Shown here: positions 1-8,876 of the stretch, one piece after another
Layout: each line of letters begins with the position of its first letter
Position numbering within the stretch: the first letter of the stretch is position 1
From: Sphingomonas alpina
GTDB lineage: Bacteria; Pseudomonadota; Alphaproteobacteria; Sphingomonadales; Sphingomonadaceae
Direction of reading: 5' to 3'
Assembly (NCBI RefSeq): GCF_014490665.1
Contig: NZ_CP061038.1
Span: 1,426,001-1,490,000, forward strand
DNA: 64,000 bases
The notes under the pieces: model-generated
The model's database searches: none
Told to the model about the DNA's origin: nothing
Seen by the model: only the letters and a program-made list of their open reading frames with translations
Made by a program: the position numbers and the translations under genes

Positions 1-280
1 CGCGCAATCCTATCCGGATGTCGACACATACGCATCGCAACAATGCGGTAACGGCCGGTGGGACTATCTGGGGTATGGGGATTACGACCAATGCTATGCC
101 GCAGCTGTGAATTATTACTATCAACAAACCGGCGGTGGCGGCCCTGTCGGCGGTGATGGTGGCGGCGGCGGCGGCGGCAGCGGTGGCGGCACGTTCATAG
201 GGGATATCCCCGGTTACAACGGTAACAATGGGTGCACCGCCAAAACTCGTTTGTGCGATTCCGGCCAGGATCCGTCATAA
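1..280 (+). CDS. C-terminal part of a glycine-rich, probably exported protein (partial)
   Basis: An open frame enters from the left edge (codons start at base 2) and runs to a TAA at 278-280, giving about 92 residues with no start in the window. It has a Tyr/Gln/Cys-rich stretch with a WDYLGYGDYDQCY segment, then a glycine tract (GGGGPVGGDGGGGG), then a tail with two cysteines. Four cysteines and the low-complexity linker suggest a secreted or surface protein, but I recognise no family. The rest of the gene lies outside the window. That it is coding rests on the open frame and the amino-acid bias only. Confidence 0.5.
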   Translation, partial: AQSYPDVDTYASQQCGNGRWDYLGYGDYDQCYAAAVNYYYQQTGGGGPVGGDGGGGGGGSGGGTFIGDIPGYNGNNGCTAKTRLCDSGQDPS

Positions 281-443
281 TCGCGACATATCGGAGCGGT
301 GATCAACTCAGTCGGGCGACACCGTTTGGTTTTTGGGCGGATAGCCGCTCCGCTATGACGTGCGCACAATTCATGAGCCGAGTTGGCTCGGAAACTGCCA
401 TCGGATCGCCGATCTTCGCCGGCTCCATGTGGCGAAACCGGCG

Positions 444-2369
444 CTATGTCGCGGCCAATTGCTTTGCCAGCTGAACTTTCGCCATCACCTGCGTCGTATG
501 CGCTTCGGCATCAGCGAACGTCTCGAGCGATGGCGGCTTTGCCGTCGCGGCCTGTGCCATCGCGGCCGGAAAGCGCGCGGCGAGTTCGGCCTCGATCTTG
601 CGCACGACCGACAGCGATCCGACCACATTGCCCGACCGCGGCAGCGGCCGGTCGGCGCGATCGACGGCCGGCCGGCTCGCCGGCGGCATCGGGTGAGGCA
701 GATCGATGTGCAGATCACGCGGGGTGTCGCGCAGGCCGGATAGCGGCGACCTGGCGTGGCGGTCGCGGTCGGTCAGCGGATCGAGGCCCCATAGTTCCTC
801 GACGAACTTGCATACCGAGGCATGGTCATAGGTCGTGTGATCGACCCCGGCATCGGCCAGCGGCGACACGATCATCGCCGGCACGCGCACGCCGAGCTTC
901 GAGAAATCGAACTGATGCTGGTTGAGCCCGTAATCGGGATGGTCGCCCGGCGGGACGGCGTCCGGCGCAAGCACTGAATCATAGAAGCCACCATGTTCGT
1001 CATAGCAGACGATCAGCACGCTCGACTGCCACCAGGGCGACTGCTGGATTGCCTCGACCACCGCGGCAAGCAGCCGTTCGCCGCCATAAACGTCATCCAT
1101 CGGATGCTGCGACGACCCGCCGGCATAGGTGTTGAAGTCGCCATAATTGGGTTCGATGAAGGTATAGGGATAGGGGTAAGGCTGCTGCAGGTCGGCGGCG
1201 AACCGGTCGAGCCCGTGGAAATCGAGGATCGACACGCCGTGCAGCGATCCGGCCTGCGGGATGCAGCCGAGCGGCGAACCGAGCTGCGGGTCATCGCTGT
1301 ACAGACTATACCCGAACAGATCGCTGTCATGATAGAAACGATACGGGATCGCATGCTCGGCGAGCCGGTCGTAGATTGATCCATTCTTGTACCGGAATCC
1401 CTTCCAGAATTCCCACACCGCATTGCCGTGATGGATCGGACTATCGTCGAGCCCCGATGATGACGCGCCATGGACGAAGAAGCGATTGGGCCAGGTCGGG
1501 CCGGGCAGCGATGCGTGCCAATGATCGCACACCGACGACTGGGTGGCGATGGCATAGGTGACCGGCAATTGCTGTGGAGTGTCGAAACACGCCATGATGT
1601 CGCCGACCCGCGCCGGATCGGGCCGCTGATAGGGATATTCGCTGAACCCGGTCGCATAGCATTGCGCGAAGCCACTGTTGGTCATCGGCGGATAGGTCGG
1701 AACCTGACAGGTTTCGAGCGGGGGCGCCTTGGGGTGTTTCGCCGGCGCGGGGGGTTCGCCCGGCTGGTCCGAGGGCTGGCCGGTGACCTGTTCGAGCACG
1801 TCGCAGAATTCATGCCCCGGATCGGTGCTCATGCGCAGCGGTGCACCCTTGGTGACCGAGTATTTCGTATCGCCGGCCATGTTGAAATCGGCGGTCGTCG
1901 CGACGTGGAGCCCGGGAATGCCCGAAAAGGCGAAGACATGGTCGAACGAACGATTCTCGAGCATCAGCACGAAGACGTGACTGACCGGCTTGGGCGCGGC
2001 CGGGGTCAGCCGGGTCATCGCGTCGCTGGCGCCGCGCAGCAGGTCGAGCCGGTGGGGGCCTACGCGGAATGTGACTTCGGTGTCCTCCGTCTCCAGCCGG
2101 GACTCGATCCCCTTGCCGCCCGCCGCGCCGCCGGCATTGACATACAGCCCGGCCTGGCTGCCATTTGTCACCAGCACCATCACCGTCCAGCGATCGTCGG
2201 CGAACAGGCCGGGCCGAAACATCGCGGCCAGCGATCCCTTGGCTTCGCCGGGTGCGATCCGCCATTGCGCGCGCTGGGCGCCGAAATGATCGTTGGTGTG
2301 GAACAAGGTGACGATCGCGTCGCCGTCAAAGTCGTTGGCGACGCTGATATCGGCCGTGTTCGCGCTCAT
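444..2369 (-). CDS. Phospholipase C / phosphoesterase family protein
   Basis: 641 residues. It belongs to the phosphoesterase family of non-haemolytic phospholipases C and AcpA-type acid phosphatases, which hydrolyse phosphodiester or phosphomonoester bonds. The catalytic-site signature ENRSFDH is at residues 138-144. Further family blocks follow: a GPTWPNR segment, a YDEHGGFYD metal-site block, and a late DHTTYDHASV block. Residues 1-120 form a separate beta-rich domain that I do not recognise. A longer frame exists, but the ATG at 2369 is chosen because GGGGGA lies just upstream and the extra N-terminal residues look non-coding. I see no signal peptide, which is unusual because many relatives are Tat-exported. 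It stands alone. The substrate cannot be told from sequence. Confidence 0.9.
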   Translation of the reverse strand: MSANTADISVANDFDGDAIVTLFHTNDHFGAQRAQWRIAPGEAKGSLAAMFRPGLFADDRWTVMVLVTNGSQAGLYVNAGGAAGGKGIESRLETEDTEVTFRVGPHRLDLLRGASDAMTRLTPAAPKPVSHVFVLMLENRSFDHVFAFSGIPGLHVATTADFNMAGDTKYSVTKGAPLRMSTDPGHEFCDVLEQVTGQPSDQPGEPPAPAKHPKAPPLETCQVPTYPPMTNSGFAQCYATGFSEYPYQRPDPARVGDIMACFDTPQQLPVTYAIATQSSVCDHWHASLPGPTWPNRFFVHGASSSGLDDSPIHHGNAVWEFWKGFRYKNGSIYDRLAEHAIPYRFYHDSDLFGYSLYSDDPQLGSPLGCIPQAGSLHGVSILDFHGLDRFAADLQQPYPYPYTFIEPNYGDFNTYAGGSSQHPMDDVYGGERLLAAVVEAIQQSPWWQSSVLIVCYDEHGGFYDSVLAPDAVPPGDHPDYGLNQHQFDFSKLGVRVPAMIVSPLADAGVDHTTYDHASVCKFVEELWGLDPLTDRDRHARSPLSGLRDTPRDLHIDLPHPMPPASRPAVDRADRPLPRSGNVVGSLSVVRKIEAELAARFPAAMAQAATAKPPSLETFADAEAHTTQVMAKVQLAKQLAAT

Positions 2370-2497
2370 GATTCTGTCCCCCGGATAGCCCGGCAAGCGT
2401 GACAGCGGGCGTGGGTGAGTCAAGGTAGGCGCAGGGGATCTGACGCCGGCGTGCGCCCGGGATCGCGCTGTGGGGTGGTCGCTTCTACCGGCGTAGC

Positions 2498-2532
2498 GCA
2501 TGGCAATGCGGGCTGGATGGGGCGGCTATGCG
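2498..2532. repeat. Short intergenic repeat, copy A
   Basis: The segment around TGGCAATGCGGGCTGGATG resembles 6109-6143 (copy B), which reads TGGCAATGCGGGGCCGGACG, and more weakly 11772-11797 (copy C). It lies upstream of the phospholipase gene. The copies are imperfect and were compared by eye. Confidence 0.4.
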
Positions 2533-2665
2533 CCCTGATCTCAGCCGTTTAGGAGATCGGCAGCGACTCCGAAATCTGCCTTTCGTTCAACTGGTTCGCA
2601 AGCGGCTGCTCGGCGGCAAGGTGTCGTGGCTTTCGAGTGCGCTGATGGTGATCGGCCTGGCATAG
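2528..2665 (+). CDS. Possible 45-residue small ORF
   Basis: An ATG at 2528 opens a 45-codon frame ending at TAG 2663-2665. The second half (FVQLVRKRLLGGKVSWLSS and a hydrophobic end) reads like a basic region followed by a short membrane segment, as in small membrane proteins or in the end of a decayed gene. No clear ribosome-binding site precedes it, and the start overlaps repeat copy A. It could equally be a chance frame. Otherwise the 300 bases between the phospholipase and diguanylate cyclase genes hold nothing I recognise. Confidence 0.22.
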   Translation: MRPDLSRLGDRQRLRNLPFVQLVRKRLLGGKVSWLSSALMVIGLA

Positions 2666-2671
2666 CTGTTC

Positions 2672-3838
2672 TTATGCGACCCTGATCGGCTGTACCCGAC
2701 CGTTGGAGCAAGTGGCGTTCGCGTTAGGTACTATCTGGATTCCCTTGGCAGCGTAGAGCGCATGGTCGGCTGCTTCGAACAGGCCCGAAATTGCGCTTGC
2801 GTCCTTGGGCCAATGCGCCACGCCCATACCGGCGCTGATCGGGATGCGATGCCCGCCTATGTCGCAGGGACGGGCCAATGCGCCGAGCAACCGATCGGCA
2901 ATCACTTCACGCTTGATCGCCGATCGTGCCGGAACCAGCACGGCGAACTCGTCACCACCCATCCGCGCCACTTGGCCTTCTTGCCCGCATGCATCGAGCA
3001 GGCGCCGGGCCACTTCGCAGAGCAACTGGTCGCCGGTCGCGTGACCATAGCTGTCGTTGATCGGCTTGAAGCCATTCAGGTCGATCAGAGCGATTGAAAA
3101 GACCCGTCCGCTCTTCTCGGCCGTTGCGTGCTCTGCCTCGACCTGCAGGTCGAATGCGCGTCGATTGAGCAGACCGGTCAAGGGGTCCGTGCTGGCCTGT
3201 ACGCGCATCTGCCGCTTGAGTTCGAGCAGGCTGACGAGATCCCGGTGACGCAGCACAATCATGCGCAACAGGAAGAAGGTCGCGACGGCCATGCTTACGC
3301 CGGCGGCAAGATCGAGCCGGTTGCCCGATGCGAGCAACAGTGCAGAGATCGGCAGCATGTCGATCGCGAGATTGAGCAGAGCCGCGCTGCGGACACTGGA
3401 AAGGCAGTAGGCGGTCGACAATGCGCCCATCGACAGAATCAGCGGATAATAGATCTTGGTATCGGCAGGCGCGCCGAGCCAGCTCACCACGCACCACGAA
3501 CTGCACACCAATGCCAGCGCGCTCGACGACCAGGTCGATTGCCGGATCAGCTTGCGCGCGCGGCGCACGCTCGTCGAGATTTTAAGGTCGCGGCTCAAAG
3601 AGAGAAACCCGGCGAAGCAGGCACCGCCCATGATCGCCGGCAACCCGAAGCGAACGAACCATGGGGCGCCAGCCGAATAAGCATAAGCGGCTGTGGGCAC
3701 CGTCAGGAACAATGCCAGGAACAGCATCCTGGATTGCACTTGGAGTTGCGCGGCCGTCATCAGCACGAATTCGTCGCGGATCGCTTCCGGCAGTGGCGGA
3801 AACAGTCGAATGCGGAGCTGCTGGACCAAATTCATCAT
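2672..3838 (-). CDS. Membrane-bound GGDEF diguanylate cyclase
   Basis: 388 residues. It makes the second messenger cyclic di-GMP from two GTP. The N-terminal 200 residues contain about six hydrophobic helices (for example around 38-56, 62-80, 104-120, 128-148, 152-172 and 178-196), a membrane sensor region without a domain I can name. The GGDEF domain follows from about residue 213 with DPLTGLLNRRAFD, LIDLNGFKPIND and the intact active-site GGDEF at 294-298. The residues five before GGDEF do not form the RxxD inhibitory site, so product inhibition at the usual I-site is not expected. No EAL domain is present. It is transcribed away from the lipoxygenase gene across a 150-base gap. Confidence 0.93.
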   Translation of the reverse strand: MMNLVQQLRIRLFPPLPEAIRDEFVLMTAAQLQVQSRMLFLALFLTVPTAAYAYSAGAPWFVRFGLPAIMGGACFAGFLSLSRDLKISTSVRRARKLIRQSTWSSSALALVCSSWCVVSWLGAPADTKIYYPLILSMGALSTAYCLSSVRSAALLNLAIDMLPISALLLASGNRLDLAAGVSMAVATFFLLRMIVLRHRDLVSLLELKRQMRVQASTDPLTGLLNRRAFDLQVEAEHATAEKSGRVFSIALIDLNGFKPINDSYGHATGDQLLCEVARRLLDACGQEGQVARMGGDEFAVLVPARSAIKREVIADRLLGALARPCDIGGHRIPISAGMGVAHWPKDASAISGLFEAADHALYAAKGIQIVPNANATCSNGRVQPIRVA

Positions 3839-3988
3839 AGGCCAAGGGCGTATCGGCGTGATCTCACTCTTTGGTTAACATGAGGAAGAATTATCGCCAG
3901 ATCGGTACTAAGCCCCTGCGCTAAAAATCTTGTTAACCATCCCGGACTAGCAAGCCCTGCGACGGCAATGCCCGACAGGAGCCAATCG

Positions 3989-5917
3989 ATGCAGCGTGCC
4001 CCCCTTGATCCCAGTCTTCCGCAGAACGACACGCCGACGCAACAGGCTGCACGCGCCGCGCAGCTCCAGGCGACGTGCAAGACCTATCAATGGACCACGG
4101 AGGTGCCGACGCTGCCTGGCGTCCCGCTGGTTGCGGCGTTGCCGTCGAACGAGACGCCCACGCTCGAATGGTGGATATTGCTGATCGGCATCGGCCTGGA
4201 CATCGCGCGCAACGAGATCGCAGTGAAGCTGGCGGCGATTGGCCGCGGCGAGATCCTGATCCCTGAGATCGAGATTGCGGCGATGCTGGTGGAATGCGCG
4301 AAGATCGAGAGTTCGGTGGCGGCGATCAAGGCCAAGCTGGCCCAGGGCGGCGGCTCGATCGCCGGAGAGATCCATCTGCTGATCGAGGCGGTTGAGGAAG
4401 AGGCCCTGTTCGCCACGCTCAGGGATCATGTCGCCAGCCTGCGTGCGATGATCGAATTGAGCGATGCCGAGCGGTTGGCGATCGGGTCGCGCGCCCCGCG
4501 CTCGCTCGAAAGCTATCGCGACCTGTTCGCTACCATCGCGCTACCCGGCATCGCCTGGCAATTCATCGACGACACGGTTTTCGCACGGTTGCGCACGGCA
4601 GGACCCAATGCCGGGATGATCGCAGGCATTTCCGCCCTGCCGGCGAACTTTCCATTAGGCGCGGCGCAATATGCGTCGGTCGTCAATGGCGACACGCTGG
4701 ACGCAGCGCTCGCCCAGGGGCGGATCTACATCTGCGACTATCGCGAGCTCGAGGTGCTCCAGCCCGGAATCTGGGAAGGCAAGGCGAAATTCGTCTATCG
4801 GCCGCTGGCGCTGTTTGCGGTGCCGCCCGGCGGGAGCTCACTGGTGCCGGTGGCGATCCAATGCGGTCAGGATCCGCTGGAAAATCCCATATTCCTGCCC
4901 ACGCCGCGTGCCGACATGCAATGGGGCTGGGAAATGGCCAAGCAGGTCGTGCAGGTCGCCGACGGCAATTACCACGAATTGTTCGCGCACCTCGCGCGCA
5001 CGCACCTCGTGATCGAGGCGGTCGCCGTCGCGACGCAACGCCATCTTGCCGCGATGCATCCGATCTGGGCACTGTTGCTGCCGCATTTCGAAGGCACGTT
5101 GTTCATCAACAACGCTGCCGCCACCTCGCTCATTGCCGCCAACGGGCCGATCGACCACATCTTCGGCGGCACGATCACCTCCAGCCAGCTCGCCGCGGCG
5201 GACGATCGCCTGGCCTTCGATTTTTCGCGGTCGATGCTGCCGGTCGATCTGGCCGCGCGCAAGGTCGCGGACAAGACGATGCTGCCCGATTACGCCTATC
5301 GCGACGACGCGCTGCTCGTCTGGCAGGCGATCCGCGAATGGGCGGACGGCTATGTCGCGCTCTATTATGCCGACGACGCGGCGGTGACCGGCGATACCGA
5401 ACTCGCCGCGTGGGCGGCATCGATCGCAGGCGAGGGGCAGATATCCGGCTTCCCGGCAATCGCCACGCGCCATGCGCTCGTCGATGTCTGTACGATGGTG
5501 ATCTTCACCGCGAGCGCGCAACATGCGGCGGTCAACTTCCCGCAGCGCACGATCATGGACTTCGCGCCCGCGGTGACCGGCGCTGGCTGGCTTGCTTCTC
5601 CCAACGCACAGGCGGGGAACGACAAGGCCGGCTGGCTCGCGGCGATGCCGCCGGTTTCGCTGGCGCTGGAACAGCTCAATACGCTCTATCTGCTCGGCTC
5701 GCTCCATTACCGGCCGCTGGGCGACTATCGTTGCCGGTCGTTTCCCTATCCGCAATGGTTCCAGGATCCGGCGGTGACCGGATCGGAGGGGCCCCTGCGG
5801 CGCTTTCAGGCAGTGCTGGCGCAGGTCGAGGAGCAGATCGTGGCGCGCAACGCCGGCCGCATGTTCCCCTATCCCTTCCTCCAGCCTAGCCTGATCCCGA
5901 CCAGCACCAATATTTAA
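3989..5917 (+). CDS. Bacterial lipoxygenase
   Basis: 642 residues, the usual size for a bacterial lipoxygenase (non-haem iron dioxygenase that peroxidises polyunsaturated fatty acids). The iron ligands are all present by alignment to the family pattern: H334 and H339 in HLARTHL, H512 and N516 in QHAAVNF, and the obligatory C-terminal isoleucine I642. The block HPIWALLLPHFEGTLFINN is also typical. An upstream ATG at 3968 is possible, but the ATG at 3989 follows AGGAG at good spacing. There is no classical signal peptide. Regio- and stereospecificity cannot be read off. Bacterial lipoxygenases are patchily distributed, so horizontal acquisition is possible. Confidence 0.95.
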   Translation: MQRAPLDPSLPQNDTPTQQAARAAQLQATCKTYQWTTEVPTLPGVPLVAALPSNETPTLEWWILLIGIGLDIARNEIAVKLAAIGRGEILIPEIEIAAMLVECAKIESSVAAIKAKLAQGGGSIAGEIHLLIEAVEEEALFATLRDHVASLRAMIELSDAERLAIGSRAPRSLESYRDLFATIALPGIAWQFIDDTVFARLRTAGPNAGMIAGISALPANFPLGAAQYASVVNGDTLDAALAQGRIYICDYRELEVLQPGIWEGKAKFVYRPLALFAVPPGGSSLVPVAIQCGQDPLENPIFLPTPRADMQWGWEMAKQVVQVADGNYHELFAHLARTHLVIEAVAVATQRHLAAMHPIWALLLPHFEGTLFINNAAATSLIAANGPIDHIFGGTITSSQLAAADDRLAFDFSRSMLPVDLAARKVADKTMLPDYAYRDDALLVWQAIREWADGYVALYYADDAAVTGDTELAAWAASIAGEGQISGFPAIATRHALVDVCTMVIFTASAQHAAVNFPQRTIMDFAPAVTGAGWLASPNAQAGNDKAGWLAAMPPVSLALEQLNTLYLLGSLHYRPLGDYRCRSFPYPQWFQDPAVTGSEGPLRRFQAVLAQVEEQIVARNAGRMFPYPFLQPSLIPTSTNI

Positions 5918-6458
5918 GGCTGCCTCCGCGCGTTTGCCTATATGCCCGATCTCGGCAGCTCGGCGGCTGGCGTTGACCATCCGCAACGCCCGGTCTGGTT
6001 GCGGTGTTCGTTCGGATCGTTGGTCGCGGGAAGTCTGGGGAGGCAATGTCATCGTCGTTTTCTGGCCTCGGAAAGGCCGGACTCTGCTGATTCAACACCG
6101 GTGTGACGCGTGGCAATGCGGGGCCGGACGGGGCGGCTGTGCGACCATTATAGCTGTTCGCCGACCAGATCGTTGATCCCGGAAGCTGCCGTTTTTCGAA
6201 ATGCCGGCAGGCACGGCGAAAGTCCGAGCTTGGGACATTGCTGCCGTTCGCAGGATAATCTGGAAAGGCAGGTTTCCTGCCAATAGTTGCCGAAAGTTGT
6301 CCAGCTCAGCTTGTCGAATTGTCGAACCCCTTTGCATCTGGCTTGCCGCGTAGGAGCATGGGACTACAGCCGATCTCGGCGAAACCCCACTCTAAGGAGC
6401 AACGGTGAACACGATAATCGTAGGAACAGAAAAGACCTGACATAACCGCTGTGCTGCC
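5918..6458. other. Intergenic region left of the island, with repeat copy B
   Basis: 540 bases without a credible gene. It contains repeat copy B (6062-6143). Frames here are short and lack coding bias. It ends at the truncated cation-efflux gene, so it is the left flank of the HEPN/TIR island. Confidence 0.5.
6062..6143. repeat. Intergenic repeat, copy B
   Basis: About 80 bases starting TGGCCTCGGAAAGGC and including GATTCAACACCGG and GGCCGGAC. They match 11724-11797 (copy C) in the same order and orientation (TGGCCCCGGAAAGGC, GATTCAACCCCG, GGCCGGAC). The last 35 bases also match copy A. Copies B and C bracket the HEPN/Ntn/TIR/GIY-YIG genes. Confidence 0.5.
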
Positions 6459-6650
6459 ATGAGCGCGCACGCTCCCAAGCTCACCCTCTATACTGCCCTC
6501 GCTGCTAACGCGGGCATAGCGGTCGCGAAATTGTCGGGCGCGGCATATACTGGCTCGTCGGCCATGGTGTCTGAAGGCATCCACAGTTTAGTCGATACAG
6601 TCAATCAGCTCCTGTTATTGTATGGGTTGCGAGACGCCAATAGCCTAGGG
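6459..6650 (+). pseudogene. Truncated cation diffusion facilitator (N-terminal fragment)
   Basis: The first 57 or so codons encode the conserved N-terminus of a CDF-family metal/proton antiporter: ANAGIAVAKLSGAAYTGSSA followed by SEGIHSLVDTVNQLLLLYGL, covering the first membrane helix and the start of the second with the metal-site Asp. The family is normally about 300 residues or more. Here similarity stops near 6635 and the frame ends at 6668. The remaining five helices are not found anywhere up to 12096. The break coincides with the 3' end of the HEPN gene on the other strand, so the gene was probably interrupted when the island arrived. No good ribosome-binding site precedes the ATG. Confidence 0.7.
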
Positions 6651-6664
6651 CGACGCTCACCACG

Positions 6665-7978
6665 CTAGGGGTACACGCGGTCGGGAAACCCACGTTCGCC
6701 GTAGTCTGTATATTGCCCGGTATAGCCGATAACGTGGAAGATGATGGTGTGGAGCAATCTGTAGATACGATGAAGCTGGTCGACGCGCTTCTGAAAGCTG
6801 TCCCGTTCGACGTCTGCCGCGCTTGATTTTCGGGTATGCACGGCTGAGTTTCGTGCCTTTGTCCACGTCTTGATGTCATCCTCGATGAGCCAACCACCTG
6901 GCACTAGGCTCATCATGCGATCTCTCGGTCGGATAGCGCTCAGCTGACCGATTAGACCCACGATACGTTGCCGATTGCCTGCAGATATGCCCTTGTCGTC
7001 CATCCAAACCGTCGTGGCCTTCTTAAAGTCTTCCAATTCGGTTGCCAACGCTGACGGTGCCAATTCTATTAGGCCGGTCAGGCCCTCCACGGCGACGCAA
7101 ATCCCGATGAGCCACCCGTCGATCGAGCTCTCGCTCGAGCGACGTACCAGCGAGAGAAAGCTCGACGGCGCGCTCCGGATGTCTTCGTCGGGAGCATCTG
7201 CCAGATATTGCAGGTAACTCTGCAATAGTTCGCCCAGTTGCTTGCTGTGCAGGCAGGTGTTCGTTGCCAGCGGCGGGTAGGCTGGTACGCGACGGATGTC
7301 TGGCCGGGCCCCGCTGAGCGAAAGCGTTCGGCACGACGACACGACCTCATCGACGATAGCCGGGTTGAGCGACTGACCAACCACAAACTGCATCGCCTCG
7401 ATCAAACGCCGTTCGAACCCTGGTGGGAACGGCAAATCGTACTTCGCTACGACCTTTATCTGCTCGCCCGTAAGATCCTCAAATGTGACGTGCAGATCAG
7501 TATCATTGATCTTGATCGCGTGTGGCCCGCCGATCAGACCTTCCCAGTCGCGCTTGTCCTGTTCGAAAAAGTATAGCGCCAGGATCGACGCTGTATTCCG
7601 CGTGGACTCTTGCCTGCGCAGCGTTTTGGGAACCGCCCGGATCGTCCCTGAGGCCGTCGGCAGCGAGATCGAGTGATAGGTCAAGATCCGGCCGAGATCC
7701 CAAGCAGCGCTGGCGGGATCGGTTGCCGTGGCGAGATGGTAATTGTCTTCTGGCACGAGGGCGCCGGCTTCCGAACTCATCGATCGGTTGATCATATCGA
7801 TCATGGGCTGAAGCTCGCTGAAGGCGACATGACATTTGAGTTCGATGTCGCCTCTCGCATTCTGACGAAGGCTTCCTGGCCCCTGCATTCGGCGATCGCC
7901 CGCGACCATCTCGATGCGCGGCATATCGATCTCAAAATCGCCGCGGCGGAAGGCCTCTATCGTTTCATCGAACGTCAT
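6665..7978 (-). CDS. HEPN-domain protein, ApeA-like architecture (putative RNase effector)
   Basis: 437 residues. The C-terminal region has KARNSAVHTRKSS; R376-N-S-A-V-H381 is the R-x4-H active-site signature of HEPN ribonucleases, set in predicted helices running to about residue 420. The long N-terminal part (1-250) is a mixed alpha/beta region that I do not recognise. Size and layout resemble ApeA-type anti-phage HEPN proteins, in which a large N-terminal sensor precedes a C-terminal HEPN nuclease; that likeness is inference. It starts 21 bases after the stop of the Ntn-hydrolase gene on the same strand, so the two probably form one operon. GC content looks lower by eye than in the flanking metabolic genes. 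Confidence 0.6.
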   Translation of the reverse strand: MTFDETIEAFRRGDFEIDMPRIEMVAGDRRMQGPGSLRQNARGDIELKCHVAFSELQPMIDMINRSMSSEAGALVPEDNYHLATATDPASAAWDLGRILTYHSISLPTASGTIRAVPKTLRRQESTRNTASILALYFFEQDKRDWEGLIGGPHAIKINDTDLHVTFEDLTGEQIKVVAKYDLPFPPGFERRLIEAMQFVVGQSLNPAIVDEVVSSCRTLSLSGARPDIRRVPAYPPLATNTCLHSKQLGELLQSYLQYLADAPDEDIRSAPSSFLSLVRRSSESSIDGWLIGICVAVEGLTGLIELAPSALATELEDFKKATTVWMDDKGISAGNRQRIVGLIGQLSAIRPRDRMMSLVPGGWLIEDDIKTWTKARNSAVHTRKSSAADVERDSFQKRVDQLHRIYRLLHTIIFHVIGYTGQYTDYGERGFPDRVYP

Positions 7979-7999
7979 TTGGGCTCCAGAACAGGCCGG

Positions 8000-8836
8000 T
8001 CATTCGGTTGCAAGGGCGTTCGGGCGCCCGAACCGACGGGCACCTTGTGAAGCTTTTCTCGTCGCCGGATCAGCGACCTCGCCGAGCTCATTGCGCCATT
8101 CAATTCTTTCAAGCGTCTGCGTCATCTCAACGGCGAGTCCGTTGAAGTAGCGGCCTTGGTCGAACACCATTCCGATCTGGCGCGGCGTATCGCGCGTGTA
8201 CAGGGCGGCGAGCTGCGGGGGGCCTCCGGAAAGAGGGTCATCTCCAGATCTGATCGCATCGCAGAACGAGGCGAGGAGCGCTCTGCTTAGTCCCGCAGCA
8301 TCCGATTGCTCCCATCGATCACGGTGAGCCTTTGCCGCCGACTTCCCCGAACCAAATGAACCGATGATGTCGGTGCTGGTGGGTATCGGCACCTCGTGAG
8401 CTTGCGTCGTGCGAGCGGTGGCGTCGAACTGCATGTTCCACGCGCGGAACGACGTGTTTGGCCAGGGCTGGTCCCGGAACAGATGATGGATCGTGAAATC
8501 CAGCGTCGGGGTGTTGACTGCGCTCGCAATGGCGCGCTTCACGGTCTCGAAGATCAGCGCCTGTCGCTCCTGCGCGGTTGCGATCGGCTCGAACAGTATC
8601 TCGGCGTCGATCGCGCTTACGATCTGTCCCAGGATCAATGCGGGGAGCACGACATCTCCGCAGAATCCAAAAAGATGGGGTTCGGTTCTCGTGGCGAATA
8701 TTTTGCGTCCGGCTTCCCAGCGCTTATCGGCAGAACCCCATGTAATCTTGCTGTCCGACACCAAATGGACGGCTCGCGGCAGGTGCGGCGCTTCACCGGT
8801 ATCCGAATACGAAATCCAGGACATCAACGTCGTCAT
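8000..8836 (-). CDS. Proteasome/HslV-like Ntn hydrolase in a defence island
   Basis: 278 residues from the ATG at 8836. The protein then begins Met-Thr-Thr-Leu-Met-Ser-Trp, so Met removal would expose an N-terminal Thr, as in HslV (TTIVSV) and proteasome beta subunits. The following blocks match the Ntn fold in order: LVSDSKITWG (numbering from the exposed Thr, Asp27 corresponds to proteasome Asp17), EAGRKIF (Lys44, compare Lys33), then FGFCGDVVLPALILGQIV, like the HslV block GFAGGTADAFTLF. A longer frame from 8908 exists but would bury the Thr. No strong ribosome-binding site decides the start. It has an extra C-terminal part of about 100 residues beyond the fold core. It is first in a two-gene operon with the HEPN gene. 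An autoproteolytic peptidase or amidohydrolase role is inferred from motifs only. Confidence 0.6.
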   Translation of the reverse strand: MTTLMSWISYSDTGEAPHLPRAVHLVSDSKITWGSADKRWEAGRKIFATRTEPHLFGFCGDVVLPALILGQIVSAIDAEILFEPIATAQERQALIFETVKRAIASAVNTPTLDFTIHHLFRDQPWPNTSFRAWNMQFDATARTTQAHEVPIPTSTDIIGSFGSGKSAAKAHRDRWEQSDAAGLSRALLASFCDAIRSGDDPLSGGPPQLAALYTRDTPRQIGMVFDQGRYFNGLAVEMTQTLERIEWRNELGEVADPATRKASQGARRFGRPNALATE

Positions 8837-8876
8837 CAGGTCTAAGGCCCCTGCTGCATCTTTGACTTCGAACGAG

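Noticed and set aside
4838..6052. 404-codon minus-strand frame opposite the lipoxygenase
   Set aside because: Arg/His-rich antisense shadow of a gene whose iron ligands are all in the plus frame.
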